Source: Desmodesmus armatus (lineage: Eukaryota; Chlorophyta; Chlorophyceae; Sphaeropleales; Scenedesmaceae). Taken from it: a stretch of DNA of 64,000 nt. The number at the start of each line of letters is the position of its first letter. The stretch's first letter is position 1. The notes beneath the pieces are model-generated. The model worked only from the letters and a program-made list of their open reading frames with translations, was not told where the DNA came from and made no database searches. The stretch covers positions 1-64,000 of the forward strand of contig VIIQ02000138.1 in NCBI GenBank assembly GCA_007449985.2, given 5' to 3'. Shown in pieces: positions 54,119 through 64,000 of the stretch. A program made the translations under genes and the position numbers.

Positions 54119-55149
54119 TGCGCTCAGGTTGTCAGGCCTGCACCAAGGACAGCACAGTGAGCCCCAAGGAATGTGCACAGCAGCAGCACGAAAACACAGA
54201 GACTGCACCCACCGCCACCGTTCTGGGGATGATAGAGGTGGACCACGGGACTATGTGCTGCAACCCATCAGGAGTCTTTGCAGCAGCTGAGCCTGAGGTG
54301 CACCTGTCGACCTTCTTGATTGCGGCACCTGCACATCCAGTCAACTCATCGGTGAAACAGGCGGAGCTGCGTGAAACACGAGCTTTATGAAACGTGTCGA
54401 TTGAACAGGGTTTGTTGCTGTCTCTGGTGGGTTTTTTGGTTGAGCCAAGTTTGAAATTGGCGTTCATGATCATGGGCATGCCTTGTGCAGACCCGACATA
54501 CTATAGTAACGGCCCGAACCAGAACATGAATGTTACGATGATGCAAAGGACTTTTCGACAGTCGACAGGGTGGCCATTTTCAACGTGTCAGGGTGAGTCA
54601 CACAGTACAGTACAGTCAATATCCACTCCGTACATGCTGAATGCATGGTGGATGCAGTCTTACATGAACATGTCCATCCCTTGACCTTATTGCCTGTCAC
54701 AGTGTGGTCACAACATGTGTTGCAGGTTGCTGGTGGACGGTCGGGCTGATCAGCAGATCACGATGGGCCGTGTCCTGTTGTAATAAGATCGCAGAGGCTG
54801 AAGCTGCCGTGTCTGTCAACGAAAAGAAGTAGTAAGTGATGCATATGCATGTGCAGCTGAAGCTAAAGCGATGGGCCGTGTCCTGCACGGTGCAGGACAC
54901 GTGCAGGAAAAACCAATGCCAGTCATATAAGGCCGCAGCTCTGCTCAGGCAATCACAGCTGCTCTGTGGGAAGAAACTAAAACACACTCTAAAAAAAGCA
55001 TTACACATTTTGCTGAATCACAGAGGGCTCATGCGAGCCTTTCACTGATACGATAGGGGATAAGACAAGAGAGGAAGGCTGCAACAGAGCAACAATGAAA
55101 CAGGACAACAAACAACAGAGATCACACACAGGATGGCTTTTGTGTTGAG
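54119..55149. other. Spacer between MYND copies 5 and 6
   Basis: It includes the 5'UTR of copy 5 (conserved small intron with GTGCAG|GCCTGACAACC), a dispersed 51-bp repeat at 54778-54828, and 3'-flank homology to the copy 3/4 spacer. A short perfect inverted repeat, GTGTCCTGCAC/GTGCAGGACAC, lies near 54879-54901. No gene is recognised. Confidence 0.5.
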
Positions 55150-58100
55150 TCACAAAGCTGCGTCCACAGCAGTTCCTGCCCCTACGCCAGCAGCAGCAGC
55201 AGCCGTGCTGAGGGCCCTACACACCAGCTTGTGCCGTTTCCAGGCTGCCCGCTGACATGCCCGCCCACAATACCGCGCCACACGGCAACCCCCGCAAACA
55301 CAGCTGCGCCCCGACACAGCTGCCAGCTCCGACAGGCCCGCCATGCTTGTGCACCCAGGGTTGTTGCATATGCAGGGCACAGCAAAGGAGCACAAGGCCA
55401 GCCCTGTGGACTGCAGCTGCTGGGCTGCTGCCAAGAGCGGTGCCACTGTGTCAGGTGGGTTGGCTTTGAGGGCCTCATATGTTGCCAACAGCTGCTCCAG
55501 CTGCTGCAGCACTGGCAAGGGCGCATAGCCAGCAGCTGCAAGCTGCTCGCACGTACTGGCTGCAGCTAGCCATTCCTGCACAATGGACAAGAGCCCACAA
55601 ACATCGATCTGAAAGGCATCCTGCCCCCAGATCTGCTGCCCGGGACTGCATGCCTCCTTCTGCTGCTTGGTCAGGGTGGGGTTGGCTGCTGCCTGCATCT
55701 GCAATTCACCCCACTGCAGGCAGCAGCGGCCCATGATGACCACACTCGGCAGCGCGTCGGCAGCAGCTGCATAGCCGCTGCTGCACTCGGCTTCCCGCCC
55801 TGCTAGCAGCGCTGCCACCGCTGCTCCCACATGCTGCCCCCGCAGCTGTTCAACTGTGTCAAGCAGCGCCATGGCAACACACGCAGCCGCCACAGAGTAC
55901 TGCACACATGCAGCGCTGTGAAGCTTGCCAATGCCCCACCGGCTCAGCTTGACTATGGTGGCCAGCAGGCTGTGAAGCTGGTTGTACACCTGAGAGCCTG
56001 GCCCTGCATTAGCCGCCAACATGATCCAAGGTGAGGGACTCCTCCCGTCTTGATCGTCCGGATGTTCACCGGTAGGGTAAGCAAGCCTCACAAACACAAG
56101 GCCAAGGGAATTAAGGAGATCGAAGGACACACGCGCTGCTGTTGCGGCCTCACTACCTGCCGCTATCGCTGCTGCTGTTGCTGCATCGACCAGTTCGACT
56201 TCAAGGCGCAGAGGCGCTTCAAAGTGGCTGATGATGTCGACAGCATGCAGCATGAGGGCATCCTGGCCATCTTCCATGCCGCAGATGGTATAGCTCCACT
56301 CGTCTTCCTTGTCAGTGGGTCCTGTCGCTGCTGCTGCTGCTGCTGCTGCCGCCGCTGCTGCCCACTGGGCAGCAGCGGTTGCTGCTGCTGCAGCACCACC
56401 AGCAGCAGCATGCACTGGTGACACCTCTGCTTCTACTGCTGTAGAAAGAGGGGCTGGCACCACAGAGGACAGCAGCAGGGTCCGCAAACTCAACAAGTTG
56501 GGAGTAATTGAGGTCACAAAACTTGGCAGCTGCCCACTAGGAAGGGCTCCCAACTGCGGCAGCCGCTGCTGCTGCTGCTGAAGGTGCCACTGCTACTGCG
56601 TGCGGCAGTGCCGGGTCAGCAGCGGCAGCAGCTCAGCCAGCAGAGGTGCTGTGGGTGCCAACACACACCATTCAGCAGGCTGCTGCTGCTCCTCTCCCTC
56701 CCCCTCCTGCTGCTGCTGTTGCTGCTCCTGCTGCTGCTCCTGCTGCTGCTCTGGCCGCTGCTGCAGCCCAAATGGAGACGGCAGCAGTTGCAGGGCCAGA
56801 TGCGGTCCCATATAGTCTGCAGGCCGAGGCAGTTTGTGTAGATCCTTCCTACCGTACAAGCTGTGCAGAGACCCACAGTACAGCTGGCAGATCCATGTTT
56901 TGGCTGCATGGGCCCCAGGGTGGCTGTCAGGTATACTTGCTGCCAGCTGCTGCACTGCCAGGTTCAGCAGTAGGTCGGTTTCACACTGCAGCAGCAGCTG
57001 CGAACTGAACCCACTTGGGGTTTGCTCCACCTGTCGACACATGCACACACAAAAACCAGGAAGCATGGCATTGGATTGGCGGATCACTCAGCCCCAACCC
57101 ATTGTGTTGTGCTGACAAAGCAACCAGCATGGTGGATTGTTTGGCACCAACATGTGGGTGTCGTGTCTGCATGCTTGAGGTGCTACGGGTAGCCGTACGG
57201 CTAAACGCTTATGCCTGCAGCAGGTTGTAACACACAACATCAAAGCTTTACCCCCTTTACGCGTTTATGGAGGTGCCTGCTTAGTGAATACCCAAACACA
57301 TACTACACAGCTGACAGATCTGACTGGTGCTATGCGACGGCGCCGTCGCATCCAGCCGGCTGGATGCAACACATATGCACTTGATGGTTGTAACTCATGT
57401 GTTTAACATATGTCAACACAGCACTGACATCAACTCACCTGGTAGCCAAGCACCTTGCTGTAGCACACCATGTACATGTGTAGGTGGGTTTCACAGGTGC
57501 GCCCTTCAGCCTTTGCAATCCCTGCGGCCTGAAGCATCGTCTCCTCGGTGACACCCAGGAGGTCAAACAAGCTGCAGGACAAGGGCGTCAGGCTGTCCAG
57601 CCGCACGCCGTTGCCCAGGCCAGTGCCGCTGCTGTTGCTGCTGCCGCTGGTGCTGCCGCCTGTCCCAGCCTCTGGCGATTGGCGGCCTGTGCTGCCAACA
57701 ATCCCACTGCCGCCGCTGCTGCGTGTGCTGCTGTCCGCCCCGGGCGCACTGCTGCTGCTTAGTACAGGCGGACCCGCAGCTCTGGGCATATCGCTGCACA
57801 CGTTCAGCCCCAGCACGGTCACAACTGACATGATGGCAAGGCATGACAGCCACTCAGGCAGCAGCAGCAGCTCGCGCGCAGCAGGACACGACTGCAGCAT
57901 GCCCTTCACGCCGATTTTATCGAGCGATCCTGTCAGAGCCTTCATTGCCGCAATGGGCGGCCTTAGGCACTGTGCGAATGGCTCTCCCCGACCCGCTAGG
58001 AAGTTCAAGGTCCCAGTGCATAAGCTCAGAATCTTCAGGCAGCAGCTCCTGCTGCAGATCGAGCTGCTGCAGCCTGCTGTAGGCTTTGAAGACGCTGAGT

Positions 58101-59191
58101 ATCAGCCTAGCTGCTGCCGGTGCTGCAGGTAGTGAGGCTTGAAGGCTGAAGCGCCCCGGAGGCGACAGCGAACAGGTAGCTAGCAGGAACGTGCTCAACA
58201 GCAAGGCACTGTGGCTATCTGCCTGTCTCAAGAGCACACCCGTGCTGACTTGCTGCGTGGCGATAGACGCCGCTGTGCTGCCGCTGCTGCTGCTGCCACT
58301 GCTGTTGGCCGTTGCTTCTGTCAGTGCTGCTACTGCTGCTGTGAGTCGGGCCGCTGCAGCATCCATGGCAGGACCCAGGTGCTGCAGCAGCTGCAACTCC
58401 TGCAGCTGCTGCCGCACTGTGGCCGCAGGGCGGGACGCTGGGGATGCTGCTATTGCGGCATTGGCTTGCTGCAGCCATATGCTGAGTGCATTATACACCA
58501 GCTCCACCCAAGGACCTGGTCTGTTTGGCTCTTGCAGGGCCTGGACATACAGTGTCACCAGCTTGCGTGTCACCTGCAGCATCGCAGCAGGACAGGCTGC
58601 AATGTCACGCCATGCGCCAGCATATCACGTGTTGCGCATGCCCTATTCACAAAAGTAACAACTTCACGGGTATCTCATCTCCCCTGTGCCACTCTTCAAG
58701 GATGTGCTGTTGTTGAATTGCTTCCCTCTTGAGGGCTGATGATGGACACAACTCGTATTGCTGCACCATATGAGATCTTTGTGCGGCTATTAGGCACCAT
58801 GAGTGGCTACATGTAGCACGATGCCACCTTGGGCGCTACATGTGTCACTATGCCACCATGCCAAGAGGCAAGCCTTCAACAGGCTGCGCTGCTGCCAGGC
58901 TGACGCCCGCTAAACACACCCTCTTCACACAGCTCCCTCAGCGTCTGCATTTGAGTGCAGCGCCATAAACGGTGCTTGCTGCAAACCAGGCCCCATGCCA
59001 TCCTGCACCTTGTCAGCACAGCTCACCTGCACATCCTGCACCAGCTTCTTCCATGCTGCGTGCGGCAGTAGTGGCTGCTGCTGAATCTTGCTGAAGCACT
59101 CAAGCAAGACCTTGACGGAACTATCTGGCACGAAGGCTGGGTCTTGCAGATCCTTGATGCATGCTGTCCACAAGGAAACAGCGCTGGTCAT
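55150..59191 (-). pseudogene. MYND-finger family copy 6, one frameshift and one in-frame stop
   Basis: Exons 59191-59027, 58573-57439 and 57030-55150. Exon 1 is five codons shorter than in other copies. Exon 2 changes frame near 57990, between LPEDSELMHWDLEL and the segment ending LPEWLSCLAIMSVVTVLGL. Exon 3 has a TAG at 56593-56595 after LLTRHCRTQ, where relatives read TQLQ, then continues in the same frame through the polyQ region to a complete MYND finger (CICNNPGCTSMAGLSELAA, CGGCRVARYCGRACQ, HKLVC) and a stop at 55150. The body has diverged more than copies 4 and 5. Confidence 0.7.
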
Positions 59192-59878
59192 CCTGTTGTG
59201 GTTGTCAAACCTGCACAATCATGTTCCAATGGCGCCAAAATCAGCCTCAAACAATGGTTGGCAGCCAGCAGAAGCACCATAGCAGACTGATCAGGTCCAG
59301 TTCAGCGTCACTTCAAAATACTGTCTATGCCGCACTTGGCTTGTGTGATGTTGTTGCCAGGTAACTATTTTTCTACCTTGCTGGCCAAGGAGTGTGCAAC
59401 GACGACACGCAAGGACCCGTGCTTGATGCCAGCAGCAGTCACCAGCAGCAGTACTGCAGTCACCGCAAAACGTATATGCACTCAGTGATAAGGGCTGGCC
59501 TCGCAGACGGTGTGGTATCTAAGATGAACTGAGGTGGTTTGAAGCGCGAGCAGAACGACCGGTGGCATATTGTCCAATGTTGTATTTATGAGTAAGAATG
59601 ACAATTTGGTCCCCACGGTTACGGATGATATACGGATGATGATTTGACGTGGTTTTGCTCAATCGTGCATTTGTTCCTAGCGCAGACGTCGGCTCCTTCA
59701 TCAACAACTTACACAGTCAGCGTGTCACTGCCAGCTCACATGCAGATCTGACCAACAGACACCACGGTGCTGCTCGTTTCAAGGCAATCACTGTGTGCCA
59801 GCGTTACACACAAGATCAATCTAGCCTTCTGTAACCGATAACGATTAAAGCCAAGCTACACCCAACCTGGCCCCCAAC
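59192..59878. promoter_or_regulatory. Divergent promoter region between MYND copy 6 and the distant MYND gene
   Basis: About 690 bp between two outward-facing start codons, A/T-richer than the genes. It contains TATGATATACGGATGATG-like direct repeats of 'acggatgat' near 59621 and 59632. No specific motif can be assigned. Confidence 0.4.
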
Positions 59879-62800
59879 ATGGCTGGCACAGACGTGTGTC
59901 CTCCAATGCTTGCCACCGACCAGGCTGCACCCATCAGCCTTGAGCGCATGAATCAGATCATGGCCCAGCTGTCAGCACCGGAGCAGCAGAGGAAGCTCGC
60001 AACAGACGTATCTTTCCTCAAGCAGCAGGCAGGGCTCATCAACAGCGCAGCCGGTCACCTGCAGGAAGCATTCAGCGATGATCAAGCATGCAGGCAGCTG
60101 CTAGCAAAGGCACCACAGATGCTGCGGCAGCTGGTGGTCATTACCGCAGCAGTGCTGCAGCAGCTGGCAGCGCAGGGTGGCAGTGAGGTGGAGGTCAGCA
60201 GAGCAGCAGGCTTACTTACTACCTCACTGGCCGAGCTGCTGCGAGTGGTCAGGGAGAGGCCAGCTGATACTCACACTCCCTCTACACCAGCAGACACAGC
60301 CAACCTCCGCATGATGCATGAGACAGGTGGGCATCAAGGGTTCTACGCATCTGCACTGGAACGCACACCGCTTGTTCACTCTCCTGCAGAACCCCAGCTG
60401 GCTCGGCCTTGTCAGTGCTCAGCACTGCTTGGCATGGTCTACGTTGCCATGCTGTCCTGCAATCAAGTTGCAGTTACATGTGGGGCCGCAGCAAAGTGGC
60501 TCTGCATGTTGGCATGCCTTCACCTTATAACTACCACATATCCACCAACACACACCCGCATGCACACACACGCACACACGCAGGCACATGCACGCACACA
60601 CGCACGCACGCACGCGTCCAAGACGCACACACATGCTGTTCCATGCCGTTGTACGTTGCTGCAGGCCTGCTGACAGCCTTCACCGCTGCGGCCCAAGCAG
60701 CTACCAGCTTTTTTGCGGACCATCCCCAATTACCACGCGCAAACCCAGCAATGTCCGCACAACAGGCCGCGCTGCAGCTGTTTGACAACCCAGCACACAT
60801 GTTTGCCGCAGCTAGCCACGCCCTGCTACTGCTGTGGCACCCCGTTGGGCGGTTGATGCCAGCCAAAGAACTGCTGTCAGCACACAGCCTCTTGCAGGAC
60901 ACAGCCCTGTCAGCAGCCACACTGGCAATGGCCCTAGCCCGTGCGTATGCTGGCGACAAGGTCTTCTGTTTGACAGTCATGTGGGCTGTGCTGGCAGCAT
61001 TCTGTCACTTTGCACTGGCAGCGGCATCTGGCGCTCCAGGTGGGCCCTTGAGGGGCGAGCGTTAGTGCCGTGCATGTCGTCTTCACTTGACAGTGACCTA
61101 CCTCACAGGCTACCGTGCATGAAGCAAGCACTCCTCATATGCTCGCTGGCTAGTGCTGACGATGGGAAACTGTTCCAAGTTACTGCACTGTCCTGCACTG
61201 CACTTCGAGCATGCATGGGGAAGAGCCTGACACAATGCTCAAGGAAGGGAAAAGCGTCAGGGCATGAGCGAGTAGGCGCAGCGGCAGCGTGAACGCCTGC
61301 CTTCCGCCCCACATTTGTTCCTTTGTGCAGACACATACTACAGCGTGCTAGCGTGCCAGGAAGTTTTTGAGCTGCTGGTGCTGGGTTTGGCAGTCGGCAC
61401 AGGGCTGCTGCATGCCGAGTACAAGGGCACCTCGGCACAGGCCCTGCTGGCCAGCCTGCGCACACGCGACAGCACAACTACCAGTCGTAGCAGCAGCAGC
61501 GGCAGTCGAGGCAGCGGCAGCAAGCATGTGGCAGTGTCAGCACACCACGAGGAGCTGCTGCAGGCCTTGATTGGGGTGCGGCAGCTGCCAGCACTGCATG
61601 ACTTCACTGCTGCTGAAGTGGCGAAGCAGATGGGGTGCAACGCAGTGGCAGTGAACAGAGCCTTCAGCATGCGCTACATGGATGCGTACGGCACAGGTGC
61701 TGCTGCCAGTGCCAGCAGCCTTAGCCGCACACCACCTAGTGCCAGGGAGGCTATCAGGGCGGGTGAGCTTGTGCCGTGGCAGCTGGCGCTGCCGCTGCTG
61801 CTAACACAGACTGAGCTGCTCGCCCTGGCTCCTCCCTGCTACACAGAGCAGCTGTCGCTGCTGCAGCAACTGTTAAGCGTGATAAATCTCAACTTTGGCC
61901 AGCTACGGGTGTTCACCAACATGCAGCACTGGCAGCCGGGGCAGCAGCCGTCCAACTGGCCCTCCCTTGAGGCCGTGCAGTCCCAGATGCAGCTGTGTGT
62001 GGAGTCTGTGTGGTTGCAGCTGGGTCCGGCGCTGCTGTCGCTGTGCCGCAGCAGCAGCGGCGAGGCAGAGGAGGATGAGGCAAAACCCTGCTGGGCCCAA
62101 AACAGGGCTGGTGAGCCACTCATTGCATCTCCCCGGGAGCTGTTTGAGACCTTCAGTCAGCTGCTGATGAGCACGCTCTTGCTGCAAGGTGGGTGACAAC
62201 CATGTTGCACAGCGTGGCAAGGCATGCATAGCAGTGTTCATGAACACAGTGGCAAGAGGCTGGATGGGACACGCACACCTTGGACAATGATGTTGACGAC
62301 AGTTTCCTGCACAGCATGCTGTTGGTACATGCAGGACACATGGGTGCGAAGCAGCACAAACATCAGACTTTGCACAGCTTGTGCGCCTGTGTGTGTTGAA
62401 CTCAAACTAGCGCCTGTCCCATGTGTCCTGCGACTGCCACTGCCGTTTGTCGTTCCAACAGCCAATGCAGTTCCAAACGGCCACCGCCGCCCCACCATCG
62501 ACTTGGCAGTAGTCGTGGAGCAGAACCCACTGCTGGCATGCAGCCTCGTCGAGGCAGCATTGCATGCAGCCACAGCTCACAGCGGCGCCTCTCGCAATGG
62601 TGCTGCTGCTGCTGCTGCCTTGGGACGTCTGAAACATGGCAGCACGACATGCTTTGCGGCAACTGTTGCCATCTCAATCTTGACAGACGCAGTGTATAAC
62701 ACACTGGCAGCAAGGGCGGCAGCAGCCAAGCATGCAGCTGCCCCTACAGCAGCAGGAGCTACGACAGCAACAGCGGCAGAAGAAGGCCATCATGCAGCCG

Positions 62801-64000
62801 CAGCCGCATCCGTAGAAGCAGCAGCACCACATGCGCATGGCAGCGGAAGGCTAGAGCAAAAGCTGCTCTGTGTCATTGTTGCTGCACTGAAGTATGTGCA
62901 GGTCAGCGCGGCACTGCAGGGACCTGCAACTGCTACGCTGGGATCCTACTACAACGCAGTCGGACTGGTCTGTGTGTGCAGCGCGACAGCCATCAAGATG
63001 CTTGGGAACGGTTCCCACCTCACACTGTGTAACGACACCATGCCAGCACTGGCTGCGCTGCCTGCAGCAGCAGCAGTCAGTGTGCAGCTGCGCACCAACA
63101 GGGAGGAGCAGCTCGTCTGGCTGCATGTGCTGGGCCGATTGCTGATTGCAGCAGGGCAGCTGCTACAGCAGGTCCCGCAGCGTGTGACTGCGAGCGGCAG
63201 CTTCGTGCTAGCAGACGAAACTTTTGAAGAGATGAAGCAGTTTGCACGATATATGCAGGTCATGCAGGCACTGATGCTGACTGCCACAGCATTTGGCATG
63301 TATGGCGTGTTGAGACAGGGCGAAGCAGCAGCTACAGCTGTAGCAGGCGGCCTTCCCGCTGCTGCAACCCAGGCGGACCTTGAGCGGCTGCTGCAGCAGG
63401 CAACATCCCTGCAGCAGCAGGTGACGACCGTCCAAGCACTGTTCAAGCAGAGCTTTGACTGCGCCGTCCAGGGCACCGATGGGCGCTTGACCCGCGTCCA
63501 AGCCCTGCAGCAGCTGCATGCAGCCTGCCAGGAGGGCGGCCTGCCTCAGCAGCTGTGCAGCTTTGGTGTGGCCTACTGTGCGGCGTTCCCTCAGCGCGGC
63601 TGCTGCGGCAATCCTGCCTGCACCAACCTTGACAAGTTCACTGAGACAGCACTGGCCAGCCAGGGCTGTTCTGGCTGTGGCAAGGTGAGTGTGATGGGGG
63701 TGCGACGGTGCAGTTCTGTTCATCACTGGGGTTGTTCAAAGTGACTGCCTGTGTGATCAGGAAGACTGTGTTTTCAATGGCGACTTCAACTGCTGTTTGT
63801 TGACTGCCAGACAGTGTCTTGCAACCTCCCGCCGTAGTTTCTGTTAGGGAGGGCCCCTCCCTAACAAAAACTACTCCAACTCCCCCTCCATTTGAGATGG
63901 AGGGGAAGTTGGAGATGTATTGTGTTGTGTTTTGCACGTGAACATGTGCATCACGCAAGCAGTTTGCCTGCAGGCTGTACTACAGCCTGCCACACCAAGG
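59879..64000 (+). CDS. Distant MYND-finger relative (3' end off the right edge)
   Basis: Four exons chain in phase: 59879-60326, 60665-61039, 61331-62188 and 62462-63684, 968 codons so far. The N-terminus (MAGTDVCPPMLATDQAAPIS) and first exon differ from the tandem copies and are helical (EQQRKLATDVSFLKQQAGLI). The body is Ala/Leu/Gln-rich. The last complete exon ends with QLCSFGVAYCAAFPQRGCCG, NPACTNLDKFTETALASQG and CSGCGK, the first half of a MYND finger equivalent to CNNPGC ... CGGC. The remaining half must be in a later exon. A possible acceptor at 63973 leads into sequence that does not give an obvious YC-x3-C continuation, and the window ends there. Intron 1 contains a CA-rich microsatellite (60540-60640). 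Divergent orientation and sequence suggest an older paralogue that seeded or predates the array. Confidence 0.75.
60540..60640. repeat. CA-rich microsatellite
   Basis: Interrupted (CA)n/(CGCA)n tract in intron 1 of the distant MYND gene, just before the exon 2 acceptor region. Confidence 0.9.
63834..63914. repeat. Two adjacent inverted repeats
   Basis: 63834-63874: GTAGTTTCTGTTAGGGAGGG pairs with the following CCCTCCCTAACAAAAACTAC with one mismatch and almost no loop. 63874-63914: CTCCAACTCCCCCTCCAT pairs with ATGGAGGGGAAGTTGGAG with one mismatch and a 5-base loop. They lie in the intron after exon 4 of the distant MYND gene. Two tight palindromes in a row suggest a foldback element or structured RNA. 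Confidence 0.9.

Noticed and set aside
54394..54684. Plus-strand 96-codon frame upstream of MYND copy 5
   Set aside because: No recognisable motif; it lies in the 5' flank of copy 5 and overlaps flank sequence homologous to the copy 3/4 spacer.
42216..56595. Reassigned stop codons (TAG/TAA read as sense) to explain in-frame stops in MYND copies
   Set aside because: The stops replace different residues (Lys once, Leu twice), involve both TAA and TAG, and RPL7, LIG4 and copy 4 are read with the standard code.

Overview
The window looks like nuclear DNA of a chlorophyte green alga of the volvocalean type (Haematococcus or Chlamydomonas relatives). The signs are many short GT-AG introns, strong CAG/CTG and poly-C/poly-G low complexity, alanine/glutamine-rich proteins, a tRNA-derived SINE, a short internal CCCTAAA tract, and plant/algal-type gene content. 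The organism assignment is an inference; no rRNA or organelle gene is present to test it.

Layout. Positions 1-8748 (minus) hold the 5' two thirds of a DNA ligase IV gene (NHEJ ligase), from ATG through adenylation motif V; the OB-fold and BRCT part lie off the left edge. About 640 bp away and divergent is a plus-strand gene (9391-13117) for a TET/JBP-associated-glycosyltransferase-like protein with a DDD motif. Next comes a damaged plus-strand MYND-finger gene (14982-19082), then a small secreted Cys-rich protein (19381-19761). Ribosomal protein uL30/RPL7 follows on minus (21830-28713, seven exons), and a metallo-beta-lactamase-fold hydrolase on plus (29717-33908, nine exons). From 34970 to 59191 there are five head-to-tail minus-strand copies of the MYND-finger gene, each with the same three coding exons, of which only one (45269-48775) is open throughout. 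A more distant, divergently transcribed MYND relative (59879 to the right edge) closes the window.

The most unusual signal runs through four unrelated genes (LIG4, the glycosyltransferase, RPL7, the hydrolase). Pieces of exons, usually the 3' end with its 5' splice site, have been copied one to four times in tandem into the neighbouring intron. The copies are at different stages of decay, carrying stops, frameshifts and truncations. The copies sit beside G-runs that follow donors, and beside minisatellites whose units themselves carry donor-like sequence. I read this as local tandem duplication of exon/intron junctions feeding intron growth. I know of no name for it at this density.

A caution on base quality. 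RPL7 exon 1 and LIG4 exons 7 and 8 each lack one base although the splice phases on both sides fit perfectly. Some frameshifts may therefore be assembly errors. The in-frame TAA/TAG codons in the glycosyltransferase and the MYND copies are not so easily explained that way.
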